Source: Alphaproteobacteria bacterium UBA6347
Lineage (GTDB): Bacteria > Pseudomonadota > Alphaproteobacteria > CAAGCB01 > CAG-977
Direction: 5' to 3'
DNA: 8,706 bases
Assembly: GCA_002440235.1 (NCBI GenBank)
Contig: DJRZ01000038.1
Coordinates: forward strand, 1-8,706
The number at the start of each line of letters is the position of its first letter. Within the stretch, counting starts at the first letter, position 1. Below the pieces are notes generated by a model. The model saw only the letters and a list, made by a program, of their open reading frames with translations, was not told the DNA's origin and did no database searches. The position numbers and the translations under genes were made by a program. This document shows, one piece after another, positions 1 through 6,256 of this stretch.

Positions 1-660
1 CGCGAAAACTTTCCGAAAATGACGATTATCGCGGGCAACGTGGTCACGGGCGAAATGACCGAGGAACTGATCCTGTCGGGCGCCGACATCGTCAAGGTCG
101 GCATCGGTCCGGGATCCGTCTGCACGACCCGCATTCAAACGGGCGTCGGCTATCCGCAGCTGTCCGCGATCATCGAATGCGCCGACGCCGCGCACGGGCT
201 GGGCGGATTGATCATCGGCGACGGCGGCTGCACCTGTCCGGGGGACGTGTCCAAAGCGTTCGGCGCGGGCGCGGATTTCGTGATGCTGGGCGGCATGTTC
301 GCCGGTCACGACGAATCCGGCGGCGATCTGGTCGTCGACGAGGACACGGGTAAAAAATACCGCCGCTTTTACGGCATGAGCTCCGACACCGCGATGGAAA
401 AATACGCGGGCGGCGTGGCGGACTACCGCGCCAGCGAAGGGCGCACCGTTCTGGTCGAATACAAGGGCGCGCTGGAAAACACCGTCAAGGAAATTCTGGG
501 CGGCGTGCGTTCCACCTGCACCTACGTCGGCGCCAGAATGCTGAAAGAACTGAGCAAACGCACGACGTTCGTCCGCGTGACGCAGCAGTTCAACTCGTCT
601 TTGGCGAGCCAGCCGCAGAACCTGAAAAACGTCAACCCGTCCCACAAACCCGAATGCTGA
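1..660 (+). CDS. guaC: GMP reductase, C-terminal part (5' end outside window)
   Basis: GuaC reduces GMP to IMP with NADPH, releasing ammonia, in cytosolic purine salvage. The frame is already open at base 1, so about 219 C-terminal residues are present and roughly the first third of the protein lies upstream. Seen directly: AGNVVTGEM, then the [11 protein letters not shown] loop with the catalytic cysteine codon at 121-123, GVGYPQLSA, the phosphate-binding [11 protein letters not shown] and [18 protein letters not shown] stretches, the FYGMSS flap, and [13 protein letters not shown]. These match E. coli-type GMP reductase closely; the IMP dehydrogenase equivalents (DGGIRYSGD, MLGSMFAG) differ. 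Compared with E. coli GuaC as I remember it, the C-terminus runs about 15 polar residues longer and ends in EC. A purine-rich Shine-Dalgarno for the next gene follows the stop by a few bases with no terminator, so guaC is probably cotranscribed with the kinase downstream. The family call is secure. Confidence 0.96.
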   Translation, partial: RENFPKMTIIAGNVVTGEMTEELILSGADIVKVGIGPGSVCTTRIQTGVGYPQLSAIIECADAAHGLGGLIIGDGGCTCPGDVSKAFGAGADFVMLGGMFAGHDESGGDLVVDEDTGKKYRRFYGMSSDTAMEKYAGGVADYRASEGRTVLVEYKGALENTVKEILGGVRSTCTYVGARMLKELSKRTTFVRVTQQFNSSLASQPQNLKNVNPSHKPEC

Positions 661-676
661 CAAAGGGGAAAATCCC

Positions 677-2239
677 ATGCTGATTGACGACCAGTCCGCT
701 TTGATTGCCGCGCTGTCGCGACCCGAGGCTTTCGGTTTGAAAGCGTCGGTTCCCGTCGCCGTAAAGGAAACGAACATTTCCGACGTTTTTATGGCGGGGG
801 ACAAGGTCTACAAGCTGAAACGCGGGGTGAAATACCCCTACGTCGACTATTCGACGCCCGAAAAGCGCAAGGCGGCGTGTCAAAAGGAAATGGACATTTG
901 CGAACGGTTCGCGCCGGGGCTGTGCTTCGGTGTCGAAGAGGTCGTCCTTGATAAAAAAGGACGCTACTTCGCGCGTTCCGCGTGTCCCGACAAAAAGGCG
1001 GAGGTCGTCGATTACGTTCTGGTCATGCACCGGTTCGAAGAAGGCATGCTGTTCGACAACATGGTCGACCGCGGCGATCTGGACCGGTTCGAAATGATGG
1101 ACACGGCGGAAAAAATTTACGATCTGCACAGAAACGCGCGGATCGTTGCCGACCGCAATCCCGTGGACATCATTCGCGGGCGCGTTTATGAAAACAACGC
1201 GATGATCCGCTGTTTCGTTCCCGCCATTTTCGACGCCGAAGACGTCGACGCGCTGGAAAAGGAACAGCTGGACGCGCTGGAAACGAACAGGGATCTGTTG
1301 CGAAAACGGCAGACCGACGGAAAAATCCGCGAATGCCACGGCGATTTGACTCTGCGCAATCTGGCGATGTGGAACGGCAAGGTCACGCCGTTCAACCCGA
1401 TCGAATTTTACGCCGATCTGACGCAAATCGACACACTGTACGATTTCGCTTTTCTGCTGGTCGATTTGGAAAGCAAGGGACAGCGCCGGCTGGAAAGCAT
1501 TTTGTTCAACCACTACATGGCGATGTCCGCGGATTGGGACGGAATCCCCGTTCTGCCGCTGTACCTGTCCTGCCGCGCGGCGGTCAACGCCTATGTTTTC
1601 GCCCAGCGGTCGGCTGAAATCAAAGACCGCCACGAATCCGCGCTGATGGCGAACCGCGCTTACGAACAGCTGGTGATCGCCAGACGGTTTTTGGAACGTC
1701 CGAAGCCCGTTCTGGTCGCGTGCGGCGGACTGTCGGGCAGCGGAAAGTCCCGCATCGGACGCGAATCAGCGCCCTTTATCGGAAATCCGCCGGGGGCGGT
1801 CATCTTGCGCGACGACGTTTTGCGCAAAAACCTGCTGCACGCGGATTTGGAAGACTATATCGACACGGCGGACTACACGCCCGAAACGGAAGCGAAGGTT
1901 TTTGACGCGCTGTGCGGCGAATGCCGCAAAATTTTGCGCGCGGGACAGCCCGTCGTCGCCGACGCCCTGTTCCACGACCCCAAGCAGCGCGTCGCGATCG
2001 AAACGCTGGCGCGCGAAGAAGGCATCGCGTTCAAGGGGCTGTGGGTCGACGCGCCGCTGGACGTCCGCATCGAACGCGTCGCGTCGCGCAAACGCAATCC
2101 GTCCGACGTGAAATCCGCCGACGAACTGCGCCGCCAGCTGGACATCGACGTCGGTCCCGTGACGTGGGACAAAATCGACACGTCGGGGGACAGAATGGCG
2201 ACTTTGACGCGCGTCCGGACGCTGTTGGCTGATTTGTAA
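677..2239 (+). CDS. Bifunctional APH-like phosphotransferase / AAA_33 P-loop kinase fusion protein
   Basis: Two-domain cytosolic protein of 520 residues, the usual length for this fusion family; its substrate is unknown. Residues 1 to about 335 form an aminoglycoside-phosphotransferase-like fold: VYKLKRGVKYPYVDYSTPE around 44-62 (ATP lysine K46 or K48), E71 as possible helix-C glutamate, and the catalytic loop HGDLTLRN with H221, D223 and N228. PIEFYADLTQIDTLYDFAFL follows. Where I expect F-D-x-I-E-F for the second metal ligand, this protein has FNPIEF, with N240. Residues about 345-520 form a P-loop kinase: Walker A GLSGSGKS at 351-358, RDDVLRKNLL at 378-387, VVADALFHDP, the arginine-rich lid RVASRKRNPSDV and VTWDKID. 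The ATG follows AAAGGGGAAA by a normal distance, 16 bases after guaC. This is not a recognised antibiotic-resistance enzyme despite the APH fold. The neighbouring USP gene supports a stress-related role by inference only. Confidence 0.9.
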   Translation: MLIDDQSALIAALSRPEAFGLKASVPVAVKETNISDVFMAGDKVYKLKRGVKYPYVDYSTPEKRKAACQKEMDICERFAPGLCFGVEEVVLDKKGRYFARSACPDKKAEVVDYVLVMHRFEEGMLFDNMVDRGDLDRFEMMDTAEKIYDLHRNARIVADRNPVDIIRGRVYENNAMIRCFVPAIFDAEDVDALEKEQLDALETNRDLLRKRQTDGKIRECHGDLTLRNLAMWNGKVTPFNPIEFYADLTQIDTLYDFAFLLVDLESKGQRRLESILFNHYMAMSADWDGIPVLPLYLSCRAAVNAYVFAQRSAEIKDRHESALMANRAYEQLVIARRFLERPKPVLVACGGLSGSGKSRIGRESAPFIGNPPGAVILRDDVLRKNLLHADLEDYIDTADYTPETEAKVFDALCGECRKILRAGQPVVADALFHDPKQRVAIETLAREEGIAFKGLWVDAPLDVRIERVASRKRNPSDVKSADELRRQLDIDVGPVTWDKIDTSGDRMATLTRVRTLLADL

Positions 2240-2251
2240 AGGAAAAAGGTT

Positions 2252-3139
2252 ATGCACGGATACAAGGACATTCTGGTTTCAATCAGCGCCGAAGACGGCG
2301 CGGAATCCGTTTTGTCGGCGGCTTTGCTGGTCGCCAAGCGGTTTCACGGGCATCTGGACGTGATTCACATTCACCCGTCGCCCGCGTGCATTCTGCCCGT
2401 TCCCGTCGTCAGCGCGGACGTGGCGGGATTTGTCGTGAACGACGTTGTTCGCGCCGAAGAAAAAAATTACGACGAAAACGCGGACAGGACGCGCGCGTTT
2501 TTTGAAAAATACGCCGCCGATCATTGCCTGCCGGTCGTTGAAAAGCCGCAAGCCGGATTGAAAGAGGTCACGGCGCGCTACCGCGAGATTTTCGGTTCCG
2601 AAGACGAAGTCCTGTCGTGGTGTTCGCGCGTGTCGGATCTGACCGTCCTGCCGCGCCCCGATTTGACCGCGCCGACGGCGGAATCGTCGCTGGACGTTTT
2701 GAACGCCGCGCTGATGGAAAGCGGATCCGCCATTTTGATCGCGCCGCGCGGGCGGGTTGAAACGATCGGAAAGCGCGTCATTATCGCTTGGGACGGTTCG
2801 GAAGAGGCGGGCAAAGCCGTGACGATGGCGATGCCTTTCCTGATCGCCGCCGAAGAGGTCGTCATTCTGGAAACCGATTCGCCCAACGAGGAATGGGCGG
2901 ACGCGCGCGCGTTGGCTGAACGTCTGGCGTGGCGCGGCATCGACGCTTCGATCGTCAAATTGCCCGAAACCGCTTCAATCGCCGCGAAGGGGCTGGAAAT
3001 CGTGCGTCAGGCTTGCGGGCGTTTCGACCTGCTGGTGTCGGGCGCGTTCACGCAAAGCACGATGCGCCGCTGGATATTGGGCAGTATGACGAAATATCTG
3101 ATCGCCAACGCCGACATCGCTTTGTTTATGACGCATTGA
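2252..3139 (+). CDS. Tandem-domain universal stress protein (UspA family)
   Basis: Cytosolic protein of 295 residues with two Usp folds. Domain 1 starts with YKDILVSISAEDGAES and covers about residues 1-165. Domain 2 starts at KRVIIAWDGSEEAGKAV (about 174-190), runs through VVILETD, and ends with LLVSGAFTQSTMRRWILG and ADIALFMTH. The family responds to starvation, redox and other stress, and some members bind ATP through G-x2-G-x9-G-(S/T). Here the loop of domain 2 (264-280) keeps G264, G277 and S278, but has T267 at the second glycine and Q268 where His is common. ATP binding is therefore doubtful. Domain 1 shows no clear loop of this kind. AAAGGAAAAAGG precedes the ATG, and the gap to the kinase gene upstream is only 12 bases, so coexpression is very likely. 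The 3' end faces the aquaporin gene with six bases between stops. Confidence 0.93.
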   Translation: MHGYKDILVSISAEDGAESVLSAALLVAKRFHGHLDVIHIHPSPACILPVPVVSADVAGFVVNDVVRAEEKNYDENADRTRAFFEKYAADHCLPVVEKPQAGLKEVTARYREIFGSEDEVLSWCSRVSDLTVLPRPDLTAPTAESSLDVLNAALMESGSAILIAPRGRVETIGKRVIIAWDGSEEAGKAVTMAMPFLIAAEEVVILETDSPNEEWADARALAERLAWRGIDASIVKLPETASIAAKGLEIVRQACGRFDLLVSGAFTQSTMRRWILGSMTKYLIANADIALFMTH

Positions 3140-3145
3140 CCGGCT

Positions 3146-3820
3146 TTATTTTCCGGATTTTTTACTGAAAAAGCGGATTACCGCGGGGTTCAAAACGATT
3201 CCCGCGACGACCGCCGCCGTCAGCGACGCGCCCCAGAACACGGGCAGCTGCGCGATGGCGTCTTCGCCGGCGATAATGGCGGAGGCGGTCGCGCGCGCGG
3301 GGTTCATCGCGCCGCGCGTCACGGGATAGGACAGCAGATAGCCAGCCGAAACGATCGCGGCGGTCGCGGCGGGACGGCGGCTTTTGCCCGATTTGAAAAA
3401 CACCAGCAAAAACAGCAGGTTTAAGACTGTTTCCAGCGCAAAGGCGGCGGACGGGGTGTAGCGTTCGACGACGTTCGCGTCGGTCGAACCCTGATAGACG
3501 TATCCCGTTTTGCCGGCGTACACGAAATAGACCGTCCAAGCGGCGGCGAACGCGCCCGCGATTTGGGCGGCGACGATTCCCGCCGCGCTCGGCAGGGCGG
3601 ATTTCAGGGAAACGCCGTTTCTGTCGCAGGACAGGGCGGCGATCGTGACGGCGGGGTTGAACGCGCCGTTGTCGAACGCGCAAAGCATCGCGCCGTATCC
3701 CAGCCCGAACGCCAGCGCGACGCCCAGATAGCCGATGAACGGCGTCGCGAACACCGCCGCGCCGCAGCCGATAAAGACGAAACCGAACGTACCCGCAAAT
3801 TCAGACAAAAAGTTTTTCAC
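3146..3820 (-). CDS. Aquaporin, AqpZ-like MIP-family channel
   Basis: Integral inner-membrane channel for water or small neutral solutes. I take the GTG at 3820 as the start (224 residues). An AGGGGA Shine-Dalgarno lies five bases upstream, and the product then begins M-KNFLSEFAGTFGFVF, which aligns with the start of E. coli AqpZ. The frame stays open to a TTG at 3841, but that would put the Shine-Dalgarno inside the gene. Both half-helix motifs are present: FNPAVTIA (NPA at 55-57) and MNPARATASAI (NPA at 173-175). About six hydrophobic segments are visible, plus the AqpZ-like YLGVALAFGL and AGKTGY. By hand alignment to AqpZ F43, H174, T183 and R189, the filter here is F38, Y161, G170 and R176, so the second and third positions differ from classic water channels. 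The substrate should not be assumed to be water. I therefore do not assign aqpZ. The gene is convergent with the USP gene and divergent from the lipoprotein gene. Confidence 0.92.
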   Translation of the reverse strand: MKNFLSEFAGTFGFVFIGCGAAVFATPFIGYLGVALAFGLGYGAMLCAFDNGAFNPAVTIAALSCDRNGVSLKSALPSAAGIVAAQIAGAFAAAWTVYFVYAGKTGYVYQGSTDANVVERYTPSAAFALETVLNLLFLLVFFKSGKSRRPAATAAIVSAGYLLSYPVTRGAMNPARATASAIIAGEDAIAQLPVFWGASLTAAVVAGIVLNPAVIRFFSKKSGK

Positions 3821-3825
3821 GGCTT

Positions 3826-3831
3826 TCCCCT
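3826..3831 (-). promoter_or_regulatory. Ribosome binding site that decides the aquaporin start
   Basis: Read on the minus strand this is AGGGGA, followed by the five-base spacer AAGCC and then GTG. It is the only strong Shine-Dalgarno in this leader. It selects the GTG at 3820 over the TTG at 3841, which has no comparable site upstream. Confidence 0.7.
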
Positions 3832-3844
3832 GTGATGACAATCA

Positions 3845-3873
3845 TTTATGGACAATCCAATCCTGCCTAAAAT
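3845..3873 (+). promoter_or_regulatory. Possible sigma70-type promoter for the lipoprotein gene
   Basis: TAAAAT at 3868-3873 matches the -10 consensus in five of six positions. A poor -35 candidate, TTTATG (3845-3850), lies 17 bases upstream. Transcription would start near 3880, after the ATG at 3874 and before the ATG at 3907, which fits the later start codon. The match is by eye only, and the weak -35 keeps confidence low. I found no convincing promoter in the opposite direction for the aquaporin. Confidence 0.3.
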
Positions 3874-3877
3874 ATGC

Positions 3878-3898
3878 CCGTTTTTTGCAAACAAACGG
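3878..3898. repeat. Short inverted repeat upstream of the lipoprotein gene
   Basis: Perfect six-base arms CCGTTT (3878-3883) and AAACGG (3893-3898) flank a centre that contains the palindrome TTTGCAAA (3884-3891). It lies between the possible -10 box and the preferred ATG at 3907. It could be an operator or a small 5'-leader hairpin; it could also be chance in this locally AT-rich gap. No T-tract follows, so it is not a terminator. Confidence 0.35.
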
Positions 3899-3906
3899 TT
3901 AAGAAA

Positions 3907-4680
3907 ATGATGCTTCGTCTGTTTTTCGCGCTTGCCGCCGCGTCGTTTTTGACGGGGTGCGCCTCTTTGCCCTGTCCCGAAGGGTTTTCGTATCGGGAAA
4001 TCAAAACGGACGATTTTTCGCTGGCGTCGTTCGCCCGCGTCGCTAAAAAAGGCGCGCCGCTGCGCGTGTACATCGAGGGCGACGGCTTCGCCTGGATCAA
4101 TCCGCGTACGCCGTCCGCCGACCCGACGCCCGTTGAAACGACCGTTTTGGATCTGGTGCGGCGCGACACCTATCCGAACGTGGTTTATCTGGCGCGCCCG
4201 TGTCAGTATGTTTCTTCGCGCGAATGCAAAGTTTATTATTGGACGGGCGGGCGTTTCGATCCCAAAGTCGTCCGTTCCGAAAAACAGGCGATTTCAAAAC
4301 TGATGACGCTGTATCAGGCGAAAACGGCAGAGCTGGTCGGCTATTCGGGCGGGGCGGCGGTCGCTTTGCTGGCGGCGAAGGACATGCCCGAAATCACGCG
4401 CGTCGTAACGGTCGCGGGCGTTCTGGACCACGCGGCGTGGACGAAACACCACGGAGACACCCCGTTGAAAGGGTCGATGAATCCGGCGGATTACAAGGAA
4501 AAGCTGGCGAAAGTCAAGCAGGTTCACTATTCGGGCGGGCTGGATAAAAACGTTCCGTCCGCGCTGACCGAAAAATTCGTGTACGCGCTGGGCAAAGACA
4601 GCCGCGCCGACATCATCATCGTGCCGAACGCGTCGCACAACAAAGGCTGGGTCGAAAACTGGCGCCGTCTGATTGACTAG
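3907..4680 (+). CDS. Probable outer-membrane lipoprotein with alpha/beta-hydrolase fold
   Basis: A 257-residue product from the ATG at 3907. The N-terminus MMLRLFFALAAASFLTGC is a short lipoprotein signal peptide: one arginine, a hydrophobic core, and lipobox LTGC with C18 as the lipidated residue. Alanine at +2 argues against inner-membrane retention. The body has LRVYIEGDGFAWI near the start, VVYLARPCQYV, the nucleophile elbow VGYSGGAAVALLAA with S147, GGLDKNVP with D213, and NASHNKGW with H244. Spacing and order fit a Ser-Asp-His triad, so esterase-, lipase- or peptidase-like chemistry is plausible, but no substrate can be named. C99 (in RPCQ) and C107 could form a disulfide in the periplasm. 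An in-frame ATG at 3874 would add eleven residues; neither start has a good Shine-Dalgarno, but the later one gives the more typical signal peptide. Its TAG stop interlocks with the tcdA stop in CTAG. Confidence 0.85.
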   Translation: MMLRLFFALAAASFLTGCASLPCPEGFSYREIKTDDFSLASFARVAKKGAPLRVYIEGDGFAWINPRTPSADPTPVETTVLDLVRRDTYPNVVYLARPCQYVSSRECKVYYWTGGRFDPKVVRSEKQAISKLMTLYQAKTAELVGYSGGAAVALLAAKDMPEITRVVTVAGVLDHAAWTKHHGDTPLKGSMNPADYKEKLAKVKQVHYSGGLDKNVPSALTEKFVYALGKDSRADIIIVPNASHNKGWVENWRRLID

Positions 4681-5438
4681 CCTTTTCGACCGATCTTGTC
4701 CAGTCCCGTGATTTTGCAGATGACGTAATTCGCCAGCGTCAGCCCGAAAATGCCCGTGATGGTCGGCAGACTGCCCATGACGGCGCGGTCGCGCCCCATG
4801 CCCGGCAGCTGCTCGCTTTCCCCGTCGTACCGCGGCGCGGGAATGCCGTCGCGCGTCTGGGCGGAAAAAACGCAGGGGAAATCCAGTTTGACGCCGCGGC
4901 GGCGCAGACGTTTGCGCAACATGTGCGCCAGACGGCAGTGGTGGACTTTTTCCATTTTGTCGATCGAAATGAAACGCGGATCGGTGCGCAAAGCCGCCCC
5001 CATGGAAGAGATGAACGGCACGTTGTTTCCATGCAGCCAGGCGATCAGATCCGTTTTCGGATTCAGCGAATCGATCGCGTCGACGACAAAGTCGGGATCG
5101 CCGGAAAACAGGTCGGGGACGGATTCCGCGTTGATGAAGCTCTGACGCAGTTCCGTTCGACAGGCGGGGTTGATGTCGCGCACCCGCAAACCGGCGATTT
5201 CCGTTTTCGGGCGTCCGACGGTGGAATGCAGGGCGAATAGCTGGCGGTTCAGGTTGGACAGGCTGACCGTGTCGTTGTCGATCAGGCGCAACCGCCCGAC
5301 GCCCGCGCGCGCCAGCGCTTCGACCGCGTAGCCGCCGACCGCGCCCAGTCCGGCGACGATGACGAAAGCGTTTTGCAGCCGTTCCACGCCGTCGTCGCCC
5401 GCCAGCAAACGCAATCGTTTGAATTGATCGTCAGCCAT
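4677..5438 (-). CDS. tcdA: tRNA threonylcarbamoyladenosine dehydratase (E1-like, TcdA/CsdL family)
   Basis: TcdA uses ATP to cyclise the t6A37 side chain to ct6A in ANN-decoding tRNAs, and belongs to the ThiF/MoeB/E1 superfamily. The 253-residue product has the nucleotide loop VAGLGAVGGYAVEALARAG (glycines G30, G32, G35), LIDND with D54 and D56, NLNRQ with R65, GRPKTE with K78, and VVDAIDSLNPK with D120 and D123. SSMGAALRTDP and a basic LRKRLRRRG stretch follow. MoeB and ThiF carry CxxC zinc pairs; the cysteines here (93, 168, 189, 241) form none, which favours TcdA. Where other TcdA proteins, as I recall them, have K-T-x-x-D-P-L-A, this one reads KVHHCRLA, so the subfamily may be divergent. 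The ATG overlaps the end of the TatD gene in ATGGCTGA, which points to translational coupling. The stop overlaps that of the convergent lipoprotein gene. Confidence 0.88.
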   Translation of the reverse strand: MADDQFKRLRLLAGDDGVERLQNAFVIVAGLGAVGGYAVEALARAGVGRLRLIDNDTVSLSNLNRQLFALHSTVGRPKTEIAGLRVRDINPACRTELRQSFINAESVPDLFSGDPDFVVDAIDSLNPKTDLIAWLHGNNVPFISSMGAALRTDPRFISIDKMEKVHHCRLAHMLRKRLRRRGVKLDFPCVFSAQTRDGIPAPRYDGESEQLPGMGRDRAVMGSLPTITGIFGLTLANYVICKITGLDKIGRKG

Positions 5439-6198
5439 TTTCCGCCTCCGCCAGAAAAGTGCGCGCGTTGTTGTCCAAAATCGCGCAAAAAGTTGAAAAA
5501 CAGACCTTTTTTATGGCGGCAAATTCCCGAATAATCAAGGGCAGATTTTCGGGAACGTTGCGTTTTTCGTCCTTGTCCGCGCAAAAATCGTCGGGCGGAC
5601 GGGCGTCGGGGGCGTCCGTTTCGATCAATATCCTGTCAAGCGGAACGGCGTTGAACACGGCGCGGGCTTTGCCGCGGTTTTCGAATAAAATCGATCCCGA
5701 AAACGAAAAGAAGGCGTTTCGCTTTAATAAAAAAGCCGCCTGTTCCCGCGTTCCGGAAAATCCGTGGAACAGCAGAGCGGGGGGCGGCGGCAGCGATTTC
5801 AGCGCGGCGGCGACGTCGTCAAACGCCTTGACGCAATGAACGGCGCAGGGGCGGCGGAACAGGGCGGCGGCTTTGATCTGGTCGGCGAAGACGGCGGCTT
5901 GGTTCGATCCGCCCCGACGGTTGTCCAGCCCGATTTCGCCGACGTTCGCGCGCGGTTCGCTTTTCAGCGTGGCGTAAAAGCTTTCGGCGTCGTATTCGCC
6001 GGAACGCCACGGGTGCGTGCCGATAAAAGGAACGACGGCGGCGTTCCGTTTCGCCAAATCAAGGACGGCGACGCTGTCGGCGGGACGCGTCGCGGCGCAG
6101 AGAAAACGGTCGACGCCCGCCGTTTCCGCCCGCCGGATCAGGCGGATCGCGTCGTTCGCGAAACGCGGGTCGCATAAATGGACATGGGCGTCGAACAC
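5431..6198 (-). CDS. TatD-family metal-dependent hydrolase (putative deoxyribonuclease)
   Basis: TIM-barrel hydrolase of the TatD family. Characterised members are Mg-dependent 3'-5' DNA exonucleases; some have been linked to D-aminoacyl-tRNA or stress DNA repair. The 255-residue product has FDAHVHL at 2-8 with metal ligands H5 and H7, GTHPW around 60-64, VGEIGLD with E88, AVHCV with H121, LFHGFSGT with H145, and LIETDAPDA with D195, followed by the family's RNxP element (RNVPENLP). All expected metal ligands are present, so it should be active. The start is a GTG at 6196-6198 with only a weak upstream site (ACGGAAAAG). That GTG places D3-H5-H7 at the extreme N-terminus, as is normal for the family. 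Bacteria often carry several TatD paralogues (TatD, YcfH, YjjV) and I cannot say which this represents, so no symbol is given. Its last bases overlap the tcdA start. Confidence 0.92.
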   Translation of the reverse strand: MFDAHVHLCDPRFANDAIRLIRRAETAGVDRFLCAATRPADSVAVLDLAKRNAAVVPFIGTHPWRSGEYDAESFYATLKSEPRANVGEIGLDNRRGGSNQAAVFADQIKAAALFRRPCAVHCVKAFDDVAAALKSLPPPPALLFHGFSGTREQAAFLLKRNAFFSFSGSILFENRGKARAVFNAVPLDRILIETDAPDARPPDDFCADKDEKRNVPENLPLIIREFAAIKKVCFSTFCAILDNNARTFLAEAENG

Positions 6199-6256
6199 CG
6201 TTGCTTTTCCGTCTGAAAAAAATTAACCTGATGAATATGGTACAAGGAAACGCCCC
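6199..6256. promoter_or_regulatory. Divergent intergenic region between the TatD gene and rluE
   Basis: This 58-base AT-richer gap must hold the start signals of both divergent units. On the plus strand TTGCTT (6201-6206), 17 bases, then TAACCT (6224-6229) is a weak candidate promoter, followed by the rluE Shine-Dalgarno AAGGAAA at about 6244-6250. On the minus strand I see no clear -35/-10 pair. There is no open reading frame or convincing hairpin in it. Confidence 0.3.

Noticed and set aside
1..660. IMP dehydrogenase (guaB) instead of GMP reductase
   Set aside because: The phosphate-binding and flap motifs ([31 protein letters not shown]) are those of GuaC.
632..1633. 333-codon open frame antisense to the APH-like gene
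   Set aside because: It covers a clearly conserved gene on the other strand, has a low-complexity Q/R/V-rich translation and no ribosome binding support.
677..2239. Antibiotic resistance gene (aminoglycoside phosphotransferase)
   Set aside because: Only the fold is shared. The fusion to a P-loop kinase and the particular motifs match a chromosomal family of unknown substrate, with no mobile element nearby.
3140..3163. Rho-independent terminator after the USP gene
   Set aside because: CCGG arms around a nine-base loop followed by six T residues are present, but a four-base stem is too weak to claim.
3821..3841. Seven-residue N-terminal extension of the aquaporin from a TTG start
   Set aside because: It contains the likely ribosome binding site of the GTG start and has no counterpart in AqpZ.
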